NCBI GenBank assembly: GCA_009692615.1
Contig: SHYW01000018.1
Location: 1 to 54,935, forward strand
DNA length: 54,935 bases
Direction: 5' to 3'
From: Deltaproteobacteria bacterium
GTDB lineage: Bacteria; Desulfobacterota; Binatia; UBA9968
Numbering within the stretch: the stretch's first letter is position 1; each line of letters starts with the position of its first letter. A model generated the notes under the pieces. That model worked only from the letters and a program-made list of their open reading frames with translations, was not told the DNA's origin and did not search any database. Positions 32,435 to 39,494 of the stretch are shown here, piece by piece. Both the position numbers and the translations under genes were made by a program.

Positions 32435-33442
32435 ATGCGAAAAATTTTAGTGCTATCGATTGGCTTGGTTTTACTGGCAGATAATCAGAGCGCATTCGCG
32501 CAATCGGCCCAAGCGGTCGCCGCGGCGAAAAAGGAAGGCGGCAAAGTCATCGTCTACACGTCGATGGAAACATTCACCGCCGATGCGCTCAAGGCCGCCT
32601 TCGAAAAACGCACCGGCCTGCAGATGGAGTATTGGCGCGGCGGGTCGACGGAAGTTCTCGACCGGGTGCTGAGCGAACATAGAGTCGGCAAACCGGGATT
32701 TGACGTAGTCGCGATCACCGGCGATCATATGCGACTGATGGCCAACGAAGGCGCGATCGGCAAATATCAATCGCCGTCAATGCAAGGCTTCGCCAAAGAA
32801 GCCATCGATCCCGTCCTCGGCGCCCGCTATCGCAACATCATGTACGGCGTCATTTACAATAAGAATGCGCTCAAAGCCGGCGAATATCCCAAGACTATGG
32901 AAGACATCGTCAAACCGGAATATCGCGGCAAGTTGGTGATGCCGCATCCGACAGCGCACACGCTGACGACTCAATGGCTCGCCAGCTTGGACAAGATTAT
33001 GCCTAAGCAGCGCGCCGAAAAATTCATCTACGATCTGGCCGCCGCCAAACCGGTGTTCGCGGAATCGATTGTCCCGTCGGCGGACAAAGTTGGCAGCGGC
33101 GAAGTCGCCATCGGCATCACCTTCGCGCGCTTCGTGCTGACGTATAATAAACAAGGCGCCAATCTCGATTACATCCGCGACTACAACATGTTGGGCGACG
33201 GACAATACATCAACCTCGGCGCCAAAGCGCCGCGCCCCAACGCCGGCAAGGCGTTCATCGACTTTTTCCTCGACGAACAGAGCATGAAGATCCAGGCCGA
33301 CACCGGCGAGTTCGTCAACCGCAAGGGCGTCTACCCGCCGCTCCAGGACGCCGACAAAATCAAGTTCGTGCAAATGTACCAATTCACCAAAGAAGACTTC
33401 GAAGCAAAGAAAAAGGAATACCAGAAAACCTTCGTGCAATAA
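32435..33442 (+). CDS. Extracellular solute-binding protein, Fe3+/AfuA type (SBP_bac_6-like)
   Basis: 335 residues from MRKILVLSIG (ATG 32435). Signal peptide to about residue 23 (ending AFA/QS). 'AAKKEGGKVIVYTSMETFTADALKAAFEKRTGLQMEYWRGGSTEVLDRVLSEHRVG' is typical of the AfuA/PotD-like type-II binding proteins, a different family from the NMT1 proteins around it. 'YRNIMYGVIYNKNALKAGEYPKTMEDIVKPEYRGKLVMPHP' continues the pattern. The family binds ferric iron, phosphonates or organic ligands. The usual permease gene is absent. Confidence 0.87.
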   Translation: MRKILVLSIGLVLLADNQSAFAQSAQAVAAAKKEGGKVIVYTSMETFTADALKAAFEKRTGLQMEYWRGGSTEVLDRVLSEHRVGKPGFDVVAITGDHMRLMANEGAIGKYQSPSMQGFAKEAIDPVLGARYRNIMYGVIYNKNALKAGEYPKTMEDIVKPEYRGKLVMPHPTAHTLTTQWLASLDKIMPKQRAEKFIYDLAAAKPVFAESIVPSADKVGSGEVAIGITFARFVLTYNKQGANLDYIRDYNMLGDGQYINLGAKAPRPNAGKAFIDFFLDEQSMKIQADTGEFVNRKGVYPPLQDADKIKFVQMYQFTKEDFEAKKKEYQKTFVQ

Positions 33443-33450
33443 CGAGGGTA

Positions 33451-33523
33451 GGATTTCTCCTTCGCTTCGCTCACTCGAAATGACAACGTGATTGCGCTGT
33501 CATTTCGACCGCAGGGAGAAATC
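33451..33523. repeat. Palindromic repeat, GGATTTCTCC/GGAGAAATC type
   Basis: GATTTCTCC (33452-33460) pairs with GGAGAAATC (33515-33523), and TCGAAATGACA (33475-33485) with TGTCATTTCGA (33498-33508). A nested palindrome of a widely distributed type, in the gap before the amidohydrolase gene. Confidence 0.75.
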
Positions 33524-33560
33524 TATTCTTGACGACTGAACCAACGTATTCGGAGGAACA

Positions 33561-34634
33561 ATGGCAGAATTCATCATCGACGCCGACGGCCATATAATGG
33601 AAGACCACAAGGACATCTTCGCCCACATCAAAGGCAACTTCGCCGAGATGAACTGGCACTCGACCTGGCCGATGTTCGACGCCGACGGCTGGCAGCGCGG
33701 CCTGGCGCGCAAGGGCAAACGCGAAGATCCCGACGCCGAGCGCTGGATAAAATTTCAAGACGAGAACGGCATCGACATGGCGGTACTCTACCCGACATCT
33801 GCGCTAGCATTGGGCATGATTCAACTGCCGGCGTGGGCGTCAGCGCTTGCTCAAGGATATAATGACTGGCTCTACGATCGCTTCATGACGCAGTCGCCAC
33901 GCTTGAAAGGCGTCGCCCTGCTCGCGCCGCAAGATCCCAAAGCCGCCGCGCTTGAACTGCGCCGCTGCGTCAAAGAACTTGGCTTCGTCGCCGGCCTGTT
34001 GCCGTCGGCGACCAACAACCGCACGCCGCTCTACGGCTCGCACGAGTTTCATGTCATCTACGATGAAGCGCAAAGACTCGACGTACCGCTGACCATCCAC
34101 GGCGGCGTCAGCCAAAATCTAGGCCTCGACCGCGTCGCCAGCTTTCTCGAAGCACATATGCTCGAACATCCTTTCGGCCTGTTTCTGCACATCACCAACA
34201 TGATGTTCCAAGGCGTGTTCCAAGAATTTCCCAAACTGCGCGTGGCTTATTTAGAAGCTGGCGCCGGCTGGGTGCCTTTCATGATGGATCGCATGGAAGA
34301 AGACTACGAAAAATTCGCTGCCCGCCTGGCGCCGAATTTAAAAAGTCCACCGAGCCACTTCTTCGAGAGCGGCAACATCTTCGTCACCATGGAAGTCGAA
34401 GAGCGCACCGCGCCCTACGTCGTCAAATTACTGCGCGACGACGTCATCATGTGGGCCTCCGACTTCCCCCACGAACGCGAACGCGACCAATTCGGCGGCG
34501 ACCTGCCGACATTAAAAGCACGCAAAGATTTGACGAACGAGTTCAAAAACAAAATGCTCTGCGATAACCCGGTAAAATTTTATCGCCTGAGCGAAGGCGA
34601 CATCGCCGCGGCGAGAAAGGCGAAGGGGAATTGA
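33561..34634 (+). CDS. Amidohydrolase_2-family hydrolase/decarboxylase
   Basis: 357 residues with TCGGAGGAACA before the ATG. Metal motifs 'IDADGHIMED' (D7/D9, H11), 'PLTIHGGVS' (metal His) and 'IMWASDFPHERE' (catalytic Asp). The arrangement and 'GAGWVPFMMDRMEEDYEK' are shared with the 39495-40538 product, so the two are paralogs. It closes the long plus-strand run next to the TIR-DnaB island. Substrate unknown, probably a carboxylic acid from the same catabolic route. Confidence 0.87.
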   Translation: MAEFIIDADGHIMEDHKDIFAHIKGNFAEMNWHSTWPMFDADGWQRGLARKGKREDPDAERWIKFQDENGIDMAVLYPTSALALGMIQLPAWASALAQGYNDWLYDRFMTQSPRLKGVALLAPQDPKAAALELRRCVKELGFVAGLLPSATNNRTPLYGSHEFHVIYDEAQRLDVPLTIHGGVSQNLGLDRVASFLEAHMLEHPFGLFLHITNMMFQGVFQEFPKLRVAYLEAGAGWVPFMMDRMEEDYEKFAARLAPNLKSPPSHFFESGNIFVTMEVEERTAPYVVKLLRDDVIMWASDFPHERERDQFGGDLPTLKARKDLTNEFKNKMLCDNPVKFYRLSEGDIAAARKAKGN

Positions 34635-34690
34635 ACACTTGATATGGCGAAGATCAAAAAAATTGAACGGTAGCCGAGTGAATATCCCTG

Positions 34691-36037
34691 TCAGTCCTCA
34701 TTTGTCTCCGACATTTCCAGAAAACTAGACGTTTCGGGTTGATATTGTGTTATTACAAGACCGGTAGGACCGTTTCTGTTTTTAGCGACGTCGATCTCCA
34801 AGACACCTGAGTAAATGGATCCAGGATGGTAAACTTCATCTCTATACAGGAAAAGTACTACATCCGCCTCTTGTTCTAGACTTCCGTTTTCCTGTAAATC
34901 TGCAAGTATGGGGCGTTTGTTTTTTCTCTGATCGGTTCTCGGCGACACACTGCAAGTGACTACCACTGGTACGCGGAGGTCCCTAGCCAACAACTTCAAG
35001 GCAAGTATGCTTTGGGAGGCCGTGTTGGAATCAGTAAACAAGAGTTGCTGCAAGCTATCGATTATAACCAACTGAATCTGCTTCTCGTCCCTGAGAGATT
35101 TCGCCCGCTCTACAATATCGGTGACGGTTATTCGTGGTGAATCGTCAATGTAGATAGGTGCTTCCATAAGCTTGCCGAACGCAAGCGCCATCTTTGGAAA
35201 ATCTTTCTCGCCAAGATATCCTCTCCACATATGATTTGAATTCACATCACTCACCGCTGCAACCATCCGCTGCACTATTTTCTGCACCGGGTTTTGCATA
35301 CTATAAAATGCAACCGCTAGCCCACGTTCAACCGCTGCCTTTATAGTCAGACGGAGCACGATATCGCTCTTTCCCATTGACGGACGTCCCGCAATTACCA
35401 GCAACTCGGACGCACGTAAGCCGCCTAATAGGTAATCAAGATCAGTGATCCCTGTTGGAATTCCATCACAGAAAACACTCGGGGTTGTGTTGGCTGAGTA
35501 TACTGCTTCTAATCGTTTCAGTTCTCCTCCCAAAACGTCACGTAATGAAGTCAACGTCGTAGTCGCATTGTCCCTAAACTTTATCTCCTGAATCTCCTGA
35601 ATCGCGTTTTTGATTCCTTTTTCAACATCTAGCCAAGCCTCATCGTGATTTTTCCAAGACATCACTGGGACGGCGTCTTTTGGAAGGGCCTGAAGTCTAG
35701 CAAACGGCGCATCACTCCAATCAACTGCTCGCACAATAATAGGAACAACTTTAATCTCGTTACGTTCTTGGCGTTCCATAGCTCGGGCGAGCTCTTTACC
35801 GTAGCAGTATTCAGAGGCCATAAAGTCAGCACTCACCAACAAAAGAATGATATCGGCTTCATCGAGATGACTATCAATCGTAGCGTCCCAGTCTTGTCCT
35901 GCAACGATACGGCGGTCATGCCACGTCTTAACGAGGCCCTTTCTTTGAAGCAGAGCTAAGTGAGTATCTAACTGCTCCTTTAACACCTCGTCTTTGTGAG
36001 AATAACTGTAGAAAATTGTTATCGGCATTGTTGGCAT
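34691..36037 (-). CDS. TIR domain fused to DnaB-type helicase/ATPase domain (candidate defence protein)
   Basis: 448 residues. Residues 5-104 are a TIR domain ('ITIFYSYSHKDEVLKEQL', 'DEADIILLLVSADFMAS', 'YCYGKELARAMERQ'); E82 in YCxxKEL is at the position of the catalytic Glu of NAD-cleaving TIRs. A linker to about 185 leads into a DnaB C-terminal RecA fold: 'GIPTGITDLDYLLGG', Walker A GRPSMGKS (217-224), Walker B VIIDS, and the H4 region 'RPILADLQENGSLEQEADVV'. The DnaB N-terminal domain is absent and the TIR takes its place. In DnaB the strand after Walker A ends SLEMP with a catalytic Glu; here it is SMQNP (Q248), and the H3 'LSQL' Gln is also lost, so ATP may be bound more than hydrolysed. 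A+T content is visibly higher than in neighbours. No signal peptide. Start: ATG 36037 or 36028. Confidence 0.88.
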   Translation of the reverse strand: MPTMPITIFYSYSHKDEVLKEQLDTHLALLQRKGLVKTWHDRRIVAGQDWDATIDSHLDEADIILLLVSADFMASEYCYGKELARAMERQERNEIKVVPIIVRAVDWSDAPFARLQALPKDAVPVMSWKNHDEAWLDVEKGIKNAIQEIQEIKFRDNATTTLTSLRDVLGGELKRLEAVYSANTTPSVFCDGIPTGITDLDYLLGGLRASELLVIAGRPSMGKSDIVLRLTIKAAVERGLAVAFYSMQNPVQKIVQRMVAAVSDVNSNHMWRGYLGEKDFPKMALAFGKLMEAPIYIDDSPRITVTDIVERAKSLRDEKQIQLVIIDSLQQLLFTDSNTASQSILALKLLARDLRVPVVVTCSVSPRTDQRKNKRPILADLQENGSLEQEADVVLFLYRDEVYHPGSIYSGVLEIDVAKNRNGPTGLVITQYQPETSSFLEMSETNED

Positions 36038-36095
36038 CCGTCACCACCCTGAATTAGGAAACAACTACAAGTTTTACAAGGGTATAGCCGAAACT

Positions 36096-36235
36096 CTACC
36101 GCCCCATTAACTTCTGCACAAACCCTTCCTCTTCCAGTTTCTTCAAGTACCTATCTGTGAGGAAATTCTTCGCGTCAATTTCGCGACTTGGGTTCCGCTG
36201 CGACCAATGGGTCGACCACGGCTTGCATGGCGCTC
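36096..36235 (-). pseudogene. Binding-protein gene remnant (3' end, copy of 38461-39447)
   Basis: The minus strand here matches the last 45 or so codons of the 38461-39447 gene: 'AMQAVVDPLVAAEPK' in one frame, then after a two-base deletion near 36180-36184, 'IDAKNFLTDRYLKKLEEEGF' and 'VQKLMGR*' in another. There is no start and the frame is shifted, so it cannot make protein. It lies just beyond the 5' end of the TIR-DnaB gene. Confidence 0.85.
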
Positions 36236-36296
36236 CCGCACAGTTATGGCAGTATCGGGGCCAGGCTCTGCAAACTTGCAATTAACGACTGACGGC

Positions 36297-36516
36297 TTAT
36301 TTGAGACTCACACCTTGCGCTGCGAAAACCCTGTCGATAAAACCGGATTCATTCAGCTTGCGCATGATGCGCGCGGCGATCACTTCTTCGGTTTTAACTT
36401 CGCCGATTTTTGGATTGCGCGGTTTCAGCATTCTTTGCACGTTGCGCAAGCCTTCCAGCGATGGGAACCGTTTGCGGTCGACGCCTTTGAATAAATCTTG
36501 ACAACCTTCCTCGGCC
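36297..36516 (-). pseudogene. Binding-protein gene remnant (3' end, copy of 37360-38385)
   Basis: An open but startless minus-strand stretch corresponding to the last 73 codons of the 37360-38385 product: 'EEGCQDLFKGVDRKRFPSLEG', 'LRNVQRMLKPRNPKIGEV', 'RIMRKLNESGFIDRVFAAQG', 'VSLK*'. Homology stops abruptly near 36516, where unrelated sequence leading to the PIN gene begins. The break looks like an insertion or deletion junction. Confidence 0.85.
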
Positions 36517-36578
36517 TCATGGTTTTTATCACCATGGAATTATCGGGAGAAGCGAAATCAAAGGGTTCTGGCGACGTC

Positions 36579-37010
36579 TCATTTGTGAACAACGTCTGAC
36601 AGCACCAGAAGCGGAATAAGTCGGCGGCCCTTTTGCCGGTAAATCTGGAAATCGGAATCGAGAGTAAACAGTGTCGCCGAGGGAGTGAGTTCGACCAATC
36701 TCACAAGACAAGCATCCGCTAGGGACATCGGCACGTTGGCGTACCGGCGAATCAAGTTCGTAACCGAGTGGGCTTCATTGTCGAACAGCGGAGCCACGCT
36801 TAGCACCCCACGCTCGACCAGTTGAGTGACGGCACTTGTATCCGCGCCGGCGCGGGCAATTAAGAAGCATGACTCAGTCAGAACTGCTGCACAGGTTTGC
36901 AGCGGTGGTCGAAGGCGGGCGAACTGGGCTTTGGCCTAGGAATGATACTGATCGTCGGCGTCGAGCAACGCCACGATCGGACCGGTATCAACGATGACGC
37001 TTGCTGCCAC
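36579..37010 (-). pseudogene. PIN-domain toxin with in-frame amber stop
   Basis: From GTG at 37010 the minus strand reads VAASVIVDTGPIVALLDADD then QYHS, a TAG at 36938-36936 (codon 25), and then continues in frame for 118 codons to the stop at 36579: 'AKAQFARLRPPLQTC', 'AAVLTESCFLI', 'VPMSLADACLVRL', 'LFTLDSDFQIYR'. D8, the later E (in 'LTESCF'), D in 'LADACL' and D in 'LDSDF' are the PIN acidic set. The stop falls where PIN toxins often have Trp in 'H.WA', consistent with TGG to TAG. It overlaps the RHH antitoxin gene by 23 bases. A short ORF after the stop (GTG at 36806) would lack the first catalytic Asp. Confidence 0.8.
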
Positions 37011-37263
37011 GGCGACCGTTGTCAGCGACTATATCTTGGAGCAGCTTTTTGTTGGTCGAGAGATCGCGCCGCCCGCTGCGAACCGATCCCACTAAGTTGC
37101 CAGCTAGATCCGCGCAATTCGCCTGCCGCCGGCTCGCCGGACGAGCCAATACAAGCTCTAGCGATTCGCGCACAATCGTCGACAGGGAGACGTTACGTCT
37201 CTGTGCCTCTTGGGCAACCTTGGCTCGCAATTCTTGCGGAAGCTTGACGGACATTAATTCCAT
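36988..37263 (-). CDS. Ribbon-helix-helix (CopG-like) antitoxin
   Basis: 91 residues. 'ELMSVKLPQELRAKVAQEAQRRNVSLSTIVRESLELVLA' is a ribbon-helix-helix DNA-binding domain with the strand, two helices and Ser/Thr helix cap in order; the basic C-terminal tail would contact the toxin. ATG at 37263 or 37254; neither has a strong ribosome site. It is the antitoxin of the PIN gene that overlaps its 3' end, though that toxin is interrupted. Persisting antitoxin could still repress its own promoter. Confidence 0.75.
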   Translation of the reverse strand: MELMSVKLPQELRAKVAQEAQRRNVSLSTIVRESLELVLARPASRRQANCADLAGNLVGSVRSGRRDLSTNKKLLQDIVADNGRRGSKRHR

Positions 37264-37270
37264 AAGCGAA

Positions 37271-37281
37271 TGGTAATACCA
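37271..37281 (-). promoter_or_regulatory. Palindromic putative operator upstream of the RHH antitoxin
   Basis: TGGTAATACCA, an 11-base perfect palindrome eight bases before the antitoxin ATG. On the minus strand a TTGTCA lies about 17 bases upstream of TACCAT, possible -35 and -10 boxes overlapping the palindrome. It fits autorepression by a ribbon-helix-helix protein. Confidence 0.4.
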
Positions 37282-37359
37282 ATCGACACCGTTGACAATA
37301 CCACAACCAGCCCGGCATTGGCACGACGCCCCGTGATCTCGCCATTGACGATTGACCGC

Positions 37360-38385
37360 TCATTTCAAACTCACCCCCTGCGCCGCGTAAGCCCGATCGA
37401 TAAACCCGGACTCATCCAGCTTGCGCATGATGCGCCCATCTATCACTTCCTCGGCCTTGATCTCGCCGATCTTAGGATTACGGGTTTTCAGTATTCGTTG
37501 GACGTTGCGCAGGCCGTCCAGCGACGGGAACGGTTTGCGGTCGACGCCTTTTAGCAAATCTTGATAGCCTTCCTCGGCGTCGTTGGCGTTAGCTTTAAGC
37601 CGCTTCATGATGGTTTTGATAACCACTGCTTTGTTTTTCGGCGCTACGGAAAAGGCCAGCGATTCGATCTCCGCCTTGAGATAGCTTTCGACAATGTCCG
37701 GGCGTTGGTTGAGAAACGTGGTAGGCACCACCATCGCCTGGCCGACGGTGCGTTGCGGCAGGTTGGCGGATTCGCCGAGGACGGTGAAACCTTTTGCCCG
37801 CAGATGTTTGCTGAAGACGCCGTCGAGCGCGGCGATATCGGCGATGCCGCTCTCGACCGCTTGCATCATGATCGGCTGATCGCCCAACACCTGCATGTTG
37901 ATCTGATCGCGGGTTTGATCGAGGCCGAAATGTTCGAGCCAAAAGAGCACGCCCATCCAGCCGGTGCCGCCGATGCTGTTGAGCGCGATCTTTTTGCCGC
38001 GCATATCTTCCGGCCGCTTAATGTTGGGCCGGGCGATCAAGTCATATGTGTTGCGGCTGGAAAACGTCGCGACGATTTTGAAATCATGACCGGCGCCGAT
38101 CGCCGCCAGCGTCGCGCTGCCGCCGCTGCGGCCGAACTGCAAGTCTCCCGAAGCCATGCCGGCGACCAGCAGCGGCGCGCCGCGCATGTAAACTTGTTCG
38201 GCTTGGAGGCCGTTACGCGCGAGAAAGCCCTGCTCCTCGGCGATCCACAATGGCACCACCCGGCCATTGATCGCCGCGTAACCGAGCACCACCTTGGTCA
38301 GCGGCGTTGCGGCGAACGCGGGAGCGAGGGCCAGGGCGAGTAACCAGAGACACGCGGCATAGAAAAACAAAGTCCTGATCAACAT
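37360..38385 (-). CDS. ABC-type substrate-binding protein (NMT1-like), paralog of 31268-32299
   Basis: 341 residues. Signal peptide to about residue 25 (ending AFA/AT). 'VVPLWIAEEQGFLARNGLQAEQVYMRGAP', 'MRGKKIALNSIGGTGWMGVLFWLEHFGLD', 'RIMRKLDESGFIDRAYAAQG' and VSLK at the end; the tail extends eight residues past the usual GFI..LY end. GGAGAATTAC precedes the ATG. It is third in a minus-strand run after an amidohydrolase and another binding protein. A truncated copy of its 3' end is at 36297-36516. Confidence 0.88.
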   Translation of the reverse strand: MLIRTLFFYAACLWLLALALAPAFAATPLTKVVLGYAAINGRVVPLWIAEEQGFLARNGLQAEQVYMRGAPLLVAGMASGDLQFGRSGGSATLAAIGAGHDFKIVATFSSRNTYDLIARPNIKRPEDMRGKKIALNSIGGTGWMGVLFWLEHFGLDQTRDQINMQVLGDQPIMMQAVESGIADIAALDGVFSKHLRAKGFTVLGESANLPQRTVGQAMVVPTTFLNQRPDIVESYLKAEIESLAFSVAPKNKAVVIKTIMKRLKANANDAEEGYQDLLKGVDRKPFPSLDGLRNVQRILKTRNPKIGEIKAEEVIDGRIMRKLDESGFIDRAYAAQGVSLK

Positions 38386-38394
38386 TTGTAATTC

Positions 38395-38430
38395 TCCGAA
38401 CTTCGCGCCTTTGCGCCTTTGCGGGAGATC
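38395..38430. repeat. Dispersed repeat, TTTGCGCCTTTGCGGGAGA type
   Basis: CCGAACTTCGCGCCTTTGCG then CCTTTGCGGGAGATC. Half of the palindrome that is complete at 52619-52688; a further half copy is at 39461-39490. Both lie in the short gaps of the same minus-strand binding-protein run. Confidence 0.65.
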
Positions 38431-38460
38431 ATCCGGTCCTTAAACCCAACATTGTTTCAT

Positions 38461-39447
38461 CTACCTCGCCATCAACTTCTGCACGAAGCCCTCTTCTTCA
38501 AGCTTCTTCAAATAGCGGTCGCTGATAAAATTCTTCGCGTCGATCTTGCCGAGCTTCGGTTCGGCGGCGACCAACGGATCGACCACGGCCTGCATGGCGC
38601 TCACCGACGGATACGGAATGTCGGGGATTTTGTTTTTGTTGTAATCGTAGGCCTCGCGCAACAACTCTTGATCGTTGACGCGGCTGAACTGCGCCAGCGC
38701 TTTGAGCGTATATTCCGGCTCGGTTTTGAAAATCTTGATCGCTTCGACGTAGGCGCGCATGAAACTCAATATCCGGCCGTCATTTTTCTGCATCACTTTG
38801 GCGCTGCCGCACATCCCGGTGTTGAAGTAGGGAATACCGAGCGCAAAGGCGTCCGCCAGCACGTTGAAGTTGAATTTCTTCGCCACCGATCCGAACGGCG
38901 CGTTGAAGACCGATCCGTCGATGCTGCCGGCGCGCAGCGCCGCGAGCCGTTCCGGTTCGTTGCCGATTTGCAGAATCGTCACATCTTTGGGATCGGTGCC
39001 GACTCGTCGCAACAACGTGCGCAAACCGAAATCCGCCGACGACGCGAAGCGGCTGATCGCGAAGCGTTTGCCTTTGAGATCAGCAGTGTTCTTGATGTCC
39101 GGGCGGGTCACCAATTGATAACCCATGCGATCGTCGGTCATGGCGATATAAGTGATATCGGCGCCGCGCAGATTGGCGGCCACGCCTGGCGGGCCGGTCA
39201 ACTGGCCCAAGTCGATATCGCCGGACACCATCGCTTGAATCGCCGTGCTGCCGCCGGGAATATAAACCACCACGGAAGACAAGCCGTACTTGGCATACAA
39301 GCCGCGCTTCTCGGCGATCGAAACCAACAGCGCATGCGGGTTGAGCGAACTGTAAGCGATGCGAATGGTGTCGGCCCCGTGGGCTAAACCAGCGCAAACC
39401 GCGCAGAATAAACATACGGAAATGATTCTCGTGATTTTCATGTTCAT
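38461..39447 (-). CDS. ABC-type substrate-binding protein (NMT1-like)
   Basis: 328 residues; ATG at 39447 or the second Met (39441). Signal peptide to about residue 24 (ending AHG/AD). 'HALLVSIAEKRGLYAKYGLSSVVVYIPGGSTA', 'LKGKRFAISRFASSADFGLRTLLRRVGTDPKDVTILQIGNEPERL', 'YLKKLEEEGFVQKLMAR'. It lies 47 bases after the amidohydrolase gene and 75 before the next binding protein. A frameshifted 3' copy is at 36096-36235. Ligand unknown. Confidence 0.88.
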   Translation of the reverse strand: MNMKITRIISVCLFCAVCAGLAHGADTIRIAYSSLNPHALLVSIAEKRGLYAKYGLSSVVVYIPGGSTAIQAMVSGDIDLGQLTGPPGVAANLRGADITYIAMTDDRMGYQLVTRPDIKNTADLKGKRFAISRFASSADFGLRTLLRRVGTDPKDVTILQIGNEPERLAALRAGSIDGSVFNAPFGSVAKKFNFNVLADAFALGIPYFNTGMCGSAKVMQKNDGRILSFMRAYVEAIKIFKTEPEYTLKALAQFSRVNDQELLREAYDYNKNKIPDIPYPSVSAMQAVVDPLVAAEPKLGKIDAKNFISDRYLKKLEEEGFVQKLMAR

Positions 39448-39494
39448 CGAAAATTTTTTACCTTAGCGTCTTTGCGGGAGATATTCCGAATCCC

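Noticed and set aside
34691-36037. Replicative helicase DnaB
   Set aside because: The DnaB N-terminal domain is missing, a TIR domain replaces it, and the catalytic Glu is substituted; not a housekeeping helicase.
36579-36806. A separate 75-residue gene starting at GTG 36806
   Set aside because: It is the C-terminal part of the PIN frame interrupted by an amber codon upstream; alone it lacks the first catalytic Asp.
37561-39387. Long plus-strand open frames (about 260 and 322 codons) opposite the binding-protein genes
   Set aside because: Their translations are Arg/His-rich shadow sequences without domains, while the minus strand encodes clear signal-peptide binding proteins with ribosome sites.
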